From: SIG575 sp964507395 | GTDB lineage: Bacteria; Bacillota; Clostridia; Oscillospirales; Acutalibacteraceae | Length of the DNA stretch: 7,056 bases | Assembly: GCA_964507395.1 (NCBI GenBank) | Contig: CAZDQE010000082.1 | Span: 1 to 7,056, forward strand | Reading direction: 5' to 3' | In this document: positions 1 to 5,172 of the stretch, piece by piece | Numbering within the stretch: the stretch's first letter is position 1 | Layout: each line of letters begins with the position of its first letter | Notes under the pieces: generated by a model | What the model saw: the letters and a program-made list of their open reading frames with translations, nothing else | Databases searched by the model: none | What the model was told of the DNA's origin: nothing | Translations under genes and position numbers: made by a program

Positions 1-888
1 GTGTTCTTTTTCTGTAAGTGCATTACCGATTTCAGGTCTGTCCTGATGACGTGAAACACCGCGAAGAGGATATTCTCTGCCGTTAAGGATAAAGCCTTTT
101 CCGGGGTTAACTTCAAAGCTTCTGCAACCGAAGCGGGAAGCAATGTTATCAAAAACAACATCACCTGAAATAAGCTCTGCTTCCATAGTGTAGAGGAACG
201 GATCACGTGTACCGTCCCAGAGGTGAACATTTTCAATTACGAAGGTTTCCTCTGCTTCCGCTGCAGAAACAACTTTTTCATCAATAATTTTGTCGCCGTC
301 TTTGATTGTGAATTTAACGTTGCATTTATCAGAACCTGTAACATAAGCCTTAACATCGACTTTAGCATTATTCCCTGTAACAACAGGAGTGATCTTTATG
401 CCGGGTGTACCGCAGTATTCAAGCTCGAAATGAGTTTTTGATGTTGTGATGATATTTACATCTCTGTAGAGTCCGCCGTAGAAAGTGAAGTCCGCCATCT
501 GAGGATAAACAGTTTCGTTAGGCGAGTTATCAACAGAAACTGCAAGAACACTTTTTTCTTTAAGATGCTCTGTAATGTTTACTCTGAATGTTGAGTAACC
601 GCCATGGTGTATTGCAAGCTTTTCTCCGTCGATGAAAACCTCAGAGGATGAGTTTGCACCGTTTATTTCAAGGAAAATCAAATCGTCTTCGCTGAAATCT
701 GATTTTGAAATTTCTTTAGCATAGAAGCATTTTCCTCTGTAGTAGTCGTTACCGCCGTCCTGACCGTCAGTGCCGTTGTAGGTGTGCGGAAGATTCAAGT
801 TTTCCCATTCTCCCTCAAGGCTTACAGGAACAGTTTTCTGTGACTTTGAAAAAAGCCAGTTTTCGTTAAAATTCATTACGTTTCTCAT
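1..888 (-). CDS. Glycoside hydrolase family 2 enzyme, beta-galactosidase-like (N-terminal part, cut by window edge)
   Basis: The frame is open from the ATG at 888-886 to the left edge, giving 296 residues without a stop; the C-terminal part, including most of the catalytic barrel, lies outside. GH2 enzymes hydrolyse terminal beta-galactosides or beta-glucuronides. Residues about 8-150 fit the GH2 sugar-binding jelly roll (NENWLF near residue 8, EVFIDGEKL at 83-91, the family-typical FYGGLYRDV at 136-144). Residues about 155-255 fit the immunoglobulin-like domain (LWDGTRDPFLYTME at 223-236). Residues 265-284 begin the barrel with FILNGREYPLRGVSRHQDR, a strong GH2 signature. The start is set by GGAGG at 896-900, seven bases upstream. 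There is no signal peptide, so it is probably cytoplasmic and would act on imported oligosaccharides. The catalytic acid and nucleophile glutamates are not in view, so activity and exact substrate cannot be judged; the RGVSRHQD wording favours beta-galactosidase. Confidence 0.93.
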   Translation of the reverse strand, partial: MRNVMNFNENWLFSKSQKTVPVSLEGEWENLNLPHTYNGTDGQDGGNDYYRGKCFYAKEISKSDFSEDDLIFLEINGANSSSEVFIDGEKLAIHHGGYSTFRVNITEHLKEKSVLAVSVDNSPNETVYPQMADFTFYGGLYRDVNIITTSKTHFELEYCGTPGIKITPVVTGNNAKVDVKAYVTGSDKCNVKFTIKDGDKIIDEKVVSAAEAEETFVIENVHLWDGTRDPFLYTMEAELISGDVVFDNIASRFGCRSFEVNPGKGFILNGREYPLRGVSRHQDRPEIGNALTEKEH

Positions 889-922
889 GGCAATTCCTCC
901 CCATAATAAAATTTATATCTTT

Positions 923-951
923 ATTATAAAATATTTTGTTATAAATTTCAA
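923..951 (-). promoter_or_regulatory. Sigma-A-type promoter of the GH2 gene
   Basis: On the minus strand a -35 box TTGAAA (951-946) is followed after exactly 17 bases by a perfect -10 box TATAAT (928-923). Transcription would start near 916, leaving a leader of about 28 bases with the GGAGG ribosome-binding site of the GH2 gene. This is a strong match by inspection; no start site has been measured. Confidence 0.75.
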
Positions 952-984
952 TACCTGTTTTATTGACAAGGCAAGATTCAGAGG

Positions 985-1000
985 TTTAAACATGTTTTAA
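985..1000. promoter_or_regulatory. Imperfect palindrome in the divergent GH2/LytTR gap, possible operator
   Basis: The perfect 10-bp palindrome AAACATGTTT (988-997) extends to TTTAAACATGTTTTAA with seven of eight base pairs matching. It lies about 35 bp upstream of the GH2 -35 box, in the intergenic space shared with the LytTR operon. A weak plus-strand promoter (TTGACA 963-968, 16 bases, TTTAAA 985-990) overlaps it. The binding protein is unknown, and AT-rich palindromes of this size can arise by chance. Confidence 0.3.
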
Positions 1001-1127
1001 AAAAATACAAAGTTGATAAAAGCTTGATAAAAAACACATTCAGGAGAAATCATGGTAAGAGAAGTAGTACAAAACCCCATTTTGTTTGCCGGTTGCTTTG
1101 ATTTCCTGACCGAACACTTTAAAAATA

Positions 1128-1156
1128 TTGAAAATAAAATCAGAAAAAATTATACT
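1128..1156 (+). promoter_or_regulatory. Promoter of the LytTR-DUF3021 operon
   Basis: TTGAAA (1128-1133) is followed after 17 bases by TATACT (1151-1156), a near-consensus sigma-A promoter. The start would fall near 1163, giving a short leader of about 15 bases that begins just before the AAGGAGG at 1165-1171. Its position argues for the 1178 start of the LytTR gene rather than the in-frame ATG at 1052, which lies upstream of this promoter. Confidence 0.6.
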
Positions 1157-1177
1157 GTAACTGCAAGGAGGGATTTC

Positions 1178-1609
1178 ATGAAATTCAGATTTTTTATTGA
1201 CAAAGAGAGAGACGAAGAGGTGATAGTTTATGCTCATAAAAAAATAAAATTAATTGAGGATATTGAAAATCTCGTAGCTGAAAACAGTTTTGAACTGATG
1301 GGATTTCTGGAAAGAGAAGCAGTAAAATTAGACCTTGCTGACGTTTATTGTTTTATCTCGGAAAATAATAAAATCTACGCCGTATGTGAGCAGGGAAAGT
1401 ATCTTCTCAGGCTGAGACTCTATCAGCTTGAAGAAAATCTTTCTGAAAATTTTATAAAGATAAATCAATCGTGCATTGCAAACATCAGAAAAATCAAAAA
1501 GTTTGATGCATCTTTTACAGGGACACTTACGGTGATTTTCAAAAACGGTTATAAAGATTATGTATCCCGTCGTAATGTTAAAAGAGTTAAAGAAAGGTTA
1601 GGCTTATAG
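1178..1609 (+). CDS. LytTR family DNA-binding transcriptional regulator (short, DUF3021-associated type)
   Basis: A 143-residue protein with no receiver domain. Residues 1-40 are the short charged N-terminal segment usual for this class, and residues about 45-143 form a LytTR DNA-binding domain. Recognisable segments are DVYCFISENNKIYAV (55-69), the FIKINQSCIANI block (92-103) and the terminal YVSRRNVKRVKERLGL (128-143). LytTR domains bind paired 9-bp direct repeats in promoters. The start at 1178 is chosen because AAGGAGG (1165-1171) lies seven bases upstream, the promoter at 1128-1156 lies just before it, and homologues of this type typically begin with such a segment. An in-frame ATG at 1052 with its own AGGAG (1042-1046) would add 42 residues that do not resemble the family. 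The gene is followed after one base by a DUF3021 membrane protein, a conserved pairing in Firmicutes in which the membrane partner is thought to modulate the regulator. Own-promoter control is likely by analogy but no clear LytTR repeat pair was found. Confidence 0.92.
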   Translation: MKFRFFIDKERDEEVIVYAHKKIKLIEDIENLVAENSFELMGFLEREAVKLDLADVYCFISENNKIYAVCEQGKYLLRLRLYQLEENLSENFIKINQSCIANIRKIKKFDASFTGTLTVIFKNGYKDYVSRRNVKRVKERLGL

Positions 1610-1610
1610 T

Positions 1611-2027
1611 ATGAAAAAATATATTAAAGAATTTATACATCGTGGACTTATGTTTGGCGGTTTCGGCCCCGTTGTTGTCGGAATCGTATATATGATAATA
1701 TCAAAGGCGGAAACAAATTTTTCATTGAGTGCATCAGAGGTTTTTCTTGCAACAGTTTCTTCTTATTTACTCGCATTTCTGCAAGCAGGCGCAACAGTTT
1801 TCAATCAGATAGAACATTGGTCGTTGCCGAAATCTCTTTTGTGCCATTTCGCAACACTTTATCTTGCTTATTCTCTTTGTTATGTTGTAAACACATGGAT
1901 TCCCTTTGAGCCGATTGTGCTTCTGTTTTTCTCGGCGATTTTTGTAGTCGTTTATTTTGTCATCTGGCTTACAGTTTATTTTTGCGTAAAAAATACAAGC
2001 AAAAAGTTTAATGATAAAATAAGATGA
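1611..2027 (+). CDS. DUF3021 family four-helix membrane protein
   Basis: This 138-residue integral membrane protein has four hydrophobic segments at about 11-31, 41-63, 75-95 and 100-126, flanked by a basic N-terminus (MKKYIKEFIHRG) and a basic tail (KNTSKKFNDKIR), so both ends are predicted to be cytoplasmic. The segment FNQIEHWSLPKSLLCHF (64-80), between helices 2 and 3, matches the IE-x-WS-L...HF pattern typical of DUF3021. The ATG follows the LytTR stop codon by a single base and only a weak AAAGG (1593-1597) precedes it at long spacing, so translation is probably coupled to the upstream gene. DUF3021 proteins are usually encoded beside LytTR regulators; the biochemical role is not established, and control of the regulator or sensing of membrane state is inference. 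Confidence 0.9.
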   Translation: MKKYIKEFIHRGLMFGGFGPVVVGIVYMIISKAETNFSLSASEVFLATVSSYLLAFLQAGATVFNQIEHWSLPKSLLCHFATLYLAYSLCYVVNTWIPFEPIVLLFFSAIFVVVYFVIWLTVYFCVKNTSKKFNDKIR

Positions 2028-2046
2028 AACATCAATTGCAAATTTA

Positions 2047-2126
2047 TTGTAGAGAACGGCACTTTGTGATGTTCCGTAAGGTCTTTATGCTTTTTGCGGA
2101 GCGTCGGAAGCCGCCGTTCCCTACGA
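2047..2126. repeat. Palindromic intergenic element, possibly dispersed (GTAGGGAACGGC type)
   Basis: The ends are inverted repeats: TTGTAGAGAACGGC (2047-2060) pairs with GCCGTTCCCTACGA (2113-2126) at 12 of 14 positions plus one T-G wobble. A nested hairpin pairs TCCGTAA (2073-2079) with TTGCGGA (2094-2100). The segment is GC-richer than its surroundings, non-coding and lies between the DUF3021 stop and the shared terminator. It has no T-tract, so it is not a standard terminator. It looks like a small non-autonomous repeat of a type common between genes of gut Clostridia; only one copy is visible here, so its dispersed nature is inferred. Confidence 0.5.
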
Positions 2127-2144
2127 TGTGACGGTAAAACACAG

Positions 2145-2184
2145 AAAACACCTGCTGACGTTGGTTTTAGTCGGCAGGTGTTTT
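2145..2184. terminator. Bidirectional intrinsic terminator between DUF3021 and the XRE regulator gene
   Basis: AAAACACCTGC (2145-2155) and GCAGGTGTTTT (2174-2184) form a perfect 11-bp stem, extended by four more pairs (TGAC 2156-2159 with GTCG 2170-2173, one wobble) around a 10-base loop. T-rich runs follow on both strands, so it can end transcription of the LytTR-DUF3021 operon on the plus strand and of the convergent XRE gene on the minus strand. One arm lies within the last five codons of the XRE gene. Confidence 0.85.
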
Positions 2185-2406
2185 GTTAATTTCTTTTTCA
2201 ATCAGCTTCATAAGGTCGCCTGCACTGATTTCCATGGCATCGGCAATTTTGAAAAAAGTATCAAGTGTAGGTTTTCGTGCACCTCGTTCAATTGCACTGA
2301 GATGTGTTCTGCCGATATCAGCAAGACCGCTGACAACCTCTTGAGATAATTTCTTTTCTTCGCGATAGTTTTTTATAACCTTGCCTACAATAATCGGGTC
2401 AAGCAT
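2167..2406 (-). CDS. Small XRE-family HTH transcriptional regulator
   Basis: This 79-residue protein is essentially a single Cro/CI-type HTH domain. Residues 6-20 form helix 1 (IVGKVIKNYREEKKL), 21-29 helix 2 (SQEVVSGLA), and 31-42 the recognition helix region, with IGRTHLSAIERGARKPTLDT (31-50) a typical XRE segment. Helices 4-5 (FFKIADAMEI, then AGDLMKLIEKE) complete the fold. It has no sensor or dimerisation domain. The start is supported by AAGGAGA (2414-2420), seven bases upstream of the ATG. The stop codon lies in the loop of the terminator, so the gene's 3' end doubles as terminator stem. It is divergent from a secreted-protein gene, and the gap between them carries a palindromic ACAAATG array; regulation of both itself and that neighbour is the natural inference. 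Confidence 0.9.
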   Translation of the reverse strand: MLDPIIVGKVIKNYREEKKLSQEVVSGLADIGRTHLSAIERGARKPTLDTFFKIADAMEISAGDLMKLIEKEINKTPAD

Positions 2407-2452
2407 AGCCTCATCTCCTTAAAAATATTGTAAGCGGAAATATAAATAAAAT

Positions 2453-2522
2453 TGAATACAAATGTTGACAAATGAAAACATTTGTGTTACTATATTCCCG
2501 AAATGAATACAAATGTATTCAT
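2453..2522. promoter_or_regulatory. Operator array with repeated ACAAATG half-sites in the divergent promoter region
   Basis: Four ACAAATG half-sites lie in 70 bp. The 13-base word TGAATACAAATGT occurs at 2453-2465 and again at 2504-2516. ACAAATG (2468-2474) and CATTTGT (2479-2485) form an inverted repeat around AAAA. The second 13-mer is part of a perfect 9-bp-arm palindrome, ATGAATACA (2503-2511), AA, TGTATTCAT (2514-2522). The sites overlap the -35 box and spacer of the secreted-protein promoter and lie just downstream of its expected start, a layout that suits repression. The divergent XRE regulator is the obvious candidate binder, by inference. Confidence 0.6.
2465..2493 (+). promoter_or_regulatory. 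Promoter of the secreted PPC/Big_3 protein gene
   Basis: A perfect -35 box TTGACA (2465-2470) is followed after 17 bases by TACTAT (2488-2493), so the start falls near 2500 and the leader is about 48 bases. On the opposite strand TTGTCA (2471-2466) almost coincides with this -35 box and could serve the XRE gene with a weak TATTTA (2448-2443) 17 bases further on. The two divergent promoters would then share their -35 region and the operators on it. Confidence 0.6.
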
Positions 2523-2547
2523 AAATATTTTTCAGGAGGAAATTTCA

Positions 2548-3357
2548 ATGAAAAAAGTTTCAAAAATCATTTCAATGTTCATGGCAGCAGTTCTTTCTCT
2601 GTCAATTTTTGCAGTAAGTGCATCTGCCGTTGCCACACCCCTTGTTGCAGGTAACACAAAAGAAACCGCAACAAACATCCCCACATTTGGCACGGAATAT
2701 GTAAGTGAACTCAGCACAGCAGGGGAAACGGATTGGTTTAAGTTTACCACACTTTCAGAGGATGCGTATTATACGATTTCATTAGTGAATTACAACCTTC
2801 ATGAAGGTTATGGTGAGAGTTATACTGTAAATTTATATCTTTTTGATACGTATAATAAGCAACTGGCTAATCTACAAAATACGCGGAACACAAATGTTAA
2901 ATTAGAAAATAGCACAACATATTACATCAGAGTAAATATGGGTGAGTTTTGTCGCGACTCAATTGGCGACTATAGTTTCTCTGTCACCTGTGACTCCGCA
3001 AAATCACTTTCCAAAATCACAATCGACTCAACGCCTGATAAAACAACATACGTAGTCGGCGAAAGCTTTGACAAGACAGGTCTTAAAGTCACGGCTCACT
3101 ATTCAGACGGGTCAACTAAAGCCGTTACTTCATGTACAGTTTATGGTTTTGATTCTTCAACTGCAGGAACAAAAACATTAACAGTAAGCTATACTGAAAA
3201 TGATGTAACTAAAACCGCTTCATTTAATATCACAGTTAAAGAATCTGACAGTTCAGGTGGCAGCTCCGACACAGGCTTTGACTTTATGGCTATACTGAAC
3301 GCAATATTGAATTTCTTTGTAAGTATATTTAATTTTTTTGTTACTCTTTTTGCATAA
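2548..3357 (+). CDS. Secreted protein with PPC-like and bacterial Ig-like (Big_3) domains and a hydrophobic C-terminal tail
   Basis: A 269-residue exported protein. Residues 1-27 are a signal peptide: MKKVSK, a hydrophobic core, and a likely signal peptidase I site after SASA (24-27). Residues about 36-147 resemble a PPC (pre-peptidase C-terminal) beta-sandwich: ETATNI, the hallmark GETDWFKF (59-66), VNLYLFD (94-100), TTYYIRV (123-129), GDYSFSV (140-146). Residues about 154-231 fit a Big_3-type Ig-like domain: LSKITI, TYVVGESFDKTGLKVTAHYSDGS (167-189), AGTKTLTVSY (206-215), ending FNITV. A Ser/Gly-rich linker (about 232-241) leads to residues 246-269, an uncharged helix of Phe, Ile, Leu and Asn. 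There is no LPxTG motif, no terminal basic residues and no catalytic domain, so function is unknown; both domains usually mediate binding or surface display. The start is fixed by AGGAGGA (2534-2540), seven bases upstream; an in-frame ATG at 2482 lies upstream of the predicted transcript start. Control by the divergent XRE protein is inferred. Confidence 0.85.
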   Translation: MKKVSKIISMFMAAVLSLSIFAVSASAVATPLVAGNTKETATNIPTFGTEYVSELSTAGETDWFKFTTLSEDAYYTISLVNYNLHEGYGESYTVNLYLFDTYNKQLANLQNTRNTNVKLENSTTYYIRVNMGEFCRDSIGDYSFSVTCDSAKSLSKITIDSTPDKTTYVVGESFDKTGLKVTAHYSDGSTKAVTSCTVYGFDSSTAGTKTLTVSYTENDVTKTASFNITVKESDSSGGSSDTGFDFMAILNAILNFFVSIFNFFVTLFA

Positions 3358-3368
3358 GTAATTGTTTT

Positions 3369-3426
3369 ATATTCCGTAATTAGCCAATAACCGCCGTTGC
3401 TTAATTAAATCGTTGCTTCGGAATAT
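3369..3426. repeat. Nested inverted repeat downstream of the secreted-protein gene
   Basis: ATATTCCG (3369-3376) and CGGAATAT (3419-3426) are perfect 8-bp inverted repeats. Inside them TAATTAGC (3377-3384) can pair, with a one-base bulge, with GCTTAATTA. It lies 12 bases after the stop codon and has no T-tract. It may stabilise the mRNA 3' end or be a remnant of an intergenic repeat; chance in AT-rich DNA is possible. Confidence 0.35.
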
Positions 3427-3440
3427 TATAAATTAACTGA

Positions 3441-3490
3441 AAACTGCCCGAGATCCTTCGCTTACGCTCGAGGATGACGGGCAGTTTTTT
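3441..3490. terminator. Intrinsic terminator of the secreted-protein gene, probably bidirectional, with an inserted repeat-like loop
   Basis: AAACTGCCCG (3441-3450) and CGGGCAGTTT (3478-3487) form a perfect 10-bp stem followed by a T-run on the plus strand (3485-3490). On the minus strand the stem ends in TTTT, so it may also stop the convergent membrane HTH gene. The intervening 27 bases carry a second short stem, ATCCT (3453-3457) with AGGAT (3471-3475), capped by GC-TTAC-GC. This inner part resembles an ATCCTTCG...CTCAGGATGAC motif that recurs between genes in Clostridia, by recollection rather than search. Confidence 0.85.
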
Positions 3491-3552
3491 CTGCTTTTAA
3501 GTTTTATATTATCTCCTCTTGAAAAAGCAACAAAAGATTACACGCTGTATTG

Positions 3553-4869
3553 TTATACTTTTTTGTTTTGTTTTTTACGGTAGCAAAGAATATATCCTGC
3601 GACTATTGCTAATGACGAGATAATGACGGCAACTAAATTAGTTGCGGGGAGAATATCCTCAGCGAGATACCAATTGACTTTTGTGGGTTTTAATGTAAAT
3701 AAATGTTTTTCATCATTAAAGGAAATTTTCGGTTTCTCCGAGACAGAAGCTGAAAGCATTTCAAAAAGAGTATCGTTAATTACATTCTTTTCAATGAATG
3801 TAATCATTTCTTCGCGTGTGTCGAATTCTTTGCAGTCCCAGTCAATTTCCAGAATATCTTCGATAATCAATTCTTCATTCCTTTTGGATGTTACTATTTC
3901 AAAACCCTGAATACCGGCTGCAGTTTCATCAACAAAAGTCAAATAGTAAATTTCAGTTCCGTTTAATATATGATTTTTCAGTTTATAATAATCAGTTTCT
4001 GCACTGTTTTCCGAGGAATAAACATAGCTGTCAAGATTGAAATCATATTCAGATGAGGCTGTAAAAGTTTCTATACACAACGTGAAAAACGGAAAAATAA
4101 AACAACTCACAAAAATAATCACCGAAATTATCGACACTGTTTTTACAACTTTTTTGCGATAGGAAATATATTCTTCATTCAGTTTTGCATCAAAGGAGAA
4201 TTTTTTTGCAATTATTCTGTACACAAATACAGATAAAACAAATATTATAAAAGCAATCGACAAAATCCACGGTATAAATAATCCGCAACAAAGATTAACA
4301 ATAATTGTAAGCATAGAAAAAATATCGAAAGCAAAGACTGAAATTAAAAATAATGCAGTTTTCTTTATGTGTTTCTGCTTTACATCTTCCGAAACGGGCG
4401 TATCGCAATCTGAAAGAACATTTTTGTAATTCATAAATGCAACAATTTCCAGTATTGCAGAAGCACCGATTAACAGTAAAGAAAAAATAATTCCGATTGC
4501 CATGTGGGATAGAAACAGAGAAATAAGCAAACCAAAAGCACATAGAATCAGAGAAACGGCCGACAAAGTATAATATTTATCAGAAGAAGATTTAAAAAGA
4601 TACAATGCCTGTTTTTCTGATTTTTTGTTATTGGTTGAGTTTTTTTCTTTTTCCGTGTCGAGTTTTTCACCTCGTAACAGTTCATCAACGGTGACGGAAT
4701 AAATTTCAGCAATAGCAGGGAGCATTGTGATTTCGGGATATCCCTCGTCACATTCCCATTTGCTGACAGTTTTGTTGGAAACGTTAAGTTTATCTGCTAC
4801 TTGTTGTTGAGTAAGACCGCTCACTTTTCGCAAAGCTGCCATAAAAGACCCCATAGTTTTCTTTTCCAT
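3553..4869 (-). CDS. Membrane-anchored XRE HTH regulator with six predicted transmembrane helices and an extracytoplasmic domain
   Basis: A 438-residue protein. Residues 6-65 are a Cro/CI-type HTH: MGSFMAALRKVSGLTQQQVA, then the recognition segment NVSNKTVSKWECDEGYPE (29-46) and VTVDELLRGE. A charged linker (68-90) leads to hydrophobic segments at about 101-120, 123-145, 170-193, 196-220 and 242-265, then about 140 polar residues (266-407), and a last helix (410-430) ending in RKKQNKKV. Basic loops (AKKFSFDAK, YRKKVVK, the C-terminus) place the HTH, those loops and the tail inside and residues 266-407 outside. Such HTH-membrane fusions are known in Firmicutes as one-component regulators whose signals are mostly unknown; the outer domain is not recognised. 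The start at 4869 is chosen because GGAG (4877-4880) lies seven bases upstream; the in-frame ATG at 4890 is upstream of that ribosome-binding site. No convincing promoter was found upstream. Confidence 0.88.
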   Translation of the reverse strand: MEKKTMGSFMAALRKVSGLTQQQVADKLNVSNKTVSKWECDEGYPEITMLPAIAEIYSVTVDELLRGEKLDTEKEKNSTNNKKSEKQALYLFKSSSDKYYTLSAVSLILCAFGLLISLFLSHMAIGIIFSLLLIGASAILEIVAFMNYKNVLSDCDTPVSEDVKQKHIKKTALFLISVFAFDIFSMLTIIVNLCCGLFIPWILSIAFIIFVLSVFVYRIIAKKFSFDAKLNEEYISYRKKVVKTVSIISVIIFVSCFIFPFFTLCIETFTASSEYDFNLDSYVYSSENSAETDYYKLKNHILNGTEIYYLTFVDETAAGIQGFEIVTSKRNEELIIEDILEIDWDCKEFDTREEMITFIEKNVINDTLFEMLSASVSEKPKISFNDEKHLFTLKPTKVNWYLAEDILPATNLVAVIISSLAIVAGYILCYRKKQNKKV

Positions 4870-4988
4870 AGAATCACTCCTTTCACACATATTCTGCGAT
4901 AAACAGAGAAAAAAAGCAACACCTTTTCAGTGGATTTTGTCTGCGAATCGTGGAAATTCATAAAAATATTTATTTTTTGTTTGTATCT

Positions 4989-5046
4989 GTAGGGTCGACC
5001 GCGGATTTATATGTATTTTGCGCCTGCCCGCCAGGGGCATCCCTAC
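4989..5046. repeat. GTAGGG...CCCTAC palindromic intergenic element
   Basis: GTAGGG (4989-4994) and CCCTAC (5041-5046) bracket a GC-rich core with CGCCTGCCCGCCAGGGGC (5021-5038) in otherwise AT-rich intergenic DNA. The gap between the membrane HTH gene and the oxidoreductase gene (4870-5172) holds no gene; this element, the direct repeat at 5061-5109 and the terminator at 5110-5141 are what can be seen in it. The ends resemble those of the 2047-2126 element. Terminal pairing is only 6 bp, so it may be a degenerate member of a repeat family. Confidence 0.4.
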
Positions 5047-5060
5047 GCTGTTACTTTTTT

Positions 5061-5109
5061 ATTAAAAATTGCGCCGCAGGCCGAAATCATTCATTACTAA
5101 TTAAAAATT
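5061..5109. repeat. Direct repeat ATTAAAAATT flanking a GC-rich spacer
   Basis: ATTAAAAATT occurs at 5061-5070 and 5100-5109, flanking 29 bases that begin GCGCCGCAGGCCGAAATC. The contrast between a GC-rich centre and identical AT-rich flanks resembles mosaic intergenic repeats of gut Clostridia. AT-rich 10-mers can recur by chance, so support is limited. Confidence 0.35.
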
Positions 5110-5141
5110 AAATGCCTTACAGATTTCCCTGTAAGGCATTT
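5110..5141 (-). terminator. Intrinsic terminator of the pyruvate:ferredoxin oxidoreductase gene
   Basis: AAATGCCTTACAG (5110-5122) and CTGTAAGGCATTT (5129-5141) form a perfect 13-bp stem with a 6-base loop, 31 bases after the stop codon. On the minus strand the stem is followed by TTTAATTTTTAA, a T-rich tail suited to factor-independent termination. Confidence 0.88.
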
Positions 5142-5172
5142 GTCATTATGCTATTTTAATTTAACTTATAAA

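Noticed and set aside
1040..1237. 65-codon open frame on the minus strand across the LytTR start
   Set aside because: It overlaps the LytTR promoter and start, has no ribosome-binding site worth naming and no recognisable protein features.
2453..2522. Repeated ACAAATG words as a CRISPR or satellite array
   Set aside because: The units are far too short, alternate in orientation and sit on a promoter, which fits an operator rather than an array with spacers.
2482..2547. An upstream in-frame ATG that would add 22 residues to the secreted protein
   Set aside because: It lies upstream of the predicted transcription start near 2500 and has no ribosome-binding site, while the ATG at 2548 has AGGAGGA and begins a standard signal peptide.
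4295..4751. Two open frames of 82 and 67 codons within the membrane HTH gene
   Set aside because: They are on the same strand in shifted frames; the 438-residue frame has a coherent HTH domain and membrane topology through the whole stretch.
4870..4890. An upstream in-frame ATG that would add seven residues to the membrane HTH protein
   Set aside because: The added codons contain the ribosome-binding site of the ATG at 4869.
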